The notes beneath the pieces are model-generated. The model did not search any database and was not told where the DNA came from. It saw only the letters and a program-made list of their open reading frames with translations. A stretch of DNA of 64,000 nt from Alphaproteobacteria bacterium (GTDB taxonomy: Bacteria > Pseudomonadota > Alphaproteobacteria > DSM-16000 > Inquilinaceae): NCBI GenBank assembly GCA_028277405.1, contig JANQGH010000098.1:223922-287921 (forward strand), written 5' to 3'. Below, piece after piece: positions 63,903 through 64,000 of this stretch (within the stretch, counting starts at the first letter, position 1; the number at the start of each line of letters is the position of its first letter). Position numbers and translations under genes: made by a program.

Positions 63903-64000
63903 ATGACCATTGCCAAAGCCATTGCGCGCGCGTGGACCGACGGCGCCTACAAGGCCAAACTTGTGAGTGATCCCCATACCGCCCTGGCCGAAGCCGGTGT
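63903..64000 (+). CDS. NHLP-family precursor peptide B2 (runs off window)
   Basis: First 32 codons only: MTIAKAIARAWTDGAYKAKLVSDPHTALAEAG, with AGGAAGAG upstream. It matches the B1 leader. The double-Gly site and tail lie beyond the window. Confidence 0.85.
   Translation, partial: MTIAKAIARAWTDGAYKAKLVSDPHTALAEAG

Noticed and set aside
1..64000. CRISPR arrays, rRNA or tRNA genes
   Set aside because: No regularly spaced repeats and no conserved rRNA or tRNA sequence noticed; tRNA absence was judged by eye only.

Overview
The window is GC-rich DNA from a heterotrophic alphaproteobacterium. The evidence is the density of TRAP and ABC importers, LysR/Lrp/LacI/Crp regulators, compact operons with 4-nt stop/start overlaps, and codon use; I cannot place it to genus. 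I see no rRNA, tRNA or CRISPR array.

Layout. (1) 1-5.1 kb, accessory DNA: a leftward three-gene set (small membrane protein, zinc-ribbon TRAFAC-type GTPase, GAP1-like protein running off the left edge) resembling the GTPase/GAP1 conflict systems. Divergent from it is a VirD4/TraG-like coupling ATPase with a small basic protein, then a broken IS630 transposase and a perfect hairpin. (2) 5.2-9.1 kb: a TRAP transporter with an Asp/Glu-racemase-superfamily protein that lacks both usual cysteines. (3) 9.4-24.05 kb: the most striking locus, a leftward operon of a membrane-anchored bacterial Hedgehog signalling domain (325 aa, all calcium- and zinc-ligand positions intact) followed by two giant proteins of 2494 and 2047 aa that I do not recognise. 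(4) 24.8-26.6 kb: a class III nucleotide cyclase with TolB-like and TPR regions. (5) 26.6-31.9 kb: a leftward operon of YcaO, TfuA, an HEXXH metalloprotease and two unknown small proteins, possibly headed by a 44-aa peptide: a likely peptide-modification (RiPP-type) locus. A Crp/Fnr regulator follows.

(6) 33.0-43.3 kb: LacI regulator with an 18-bp perfect palindrome upstream, FAD oxidoreductase, a carbohydrate-type ABC importer without its own ATPase, then a second complete importer whose ATPase probably serves both; an enolase-superfamily dehydratase and a LysR regulator follow on the other strand. (7) 46.0-53.3 kb: a spermidine/putrescine-type importer with ornithine cyclodeaminase/mu-crystallin-family enzyme, LysR regulator and DAO-type FAD oxidoreductase, suggesting uptake and oxidation of an amine or opine-like amino compound. 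(8) 53.4-61.9 kb: second TRAP transporter, Lrp regulator, class V aminotransferase, M19-like dipeptidase, URO-D-family protein and LysR regulator, with a 273-bp MITE-like element whose end supplies the LysR stop codon.

(9) 62.9-64.0 kb: four tandem nitrile-hydratase-like leader peptide (NHLP) precursor genes in an A-B-A-B pattern, with Gly-Gly sites and 8-12-residue cysteine-free tails; the last runs off the right edge. They may be substrates of the distant YcaO/TfuA pair or of enzymes beyond the window; that link is inference.
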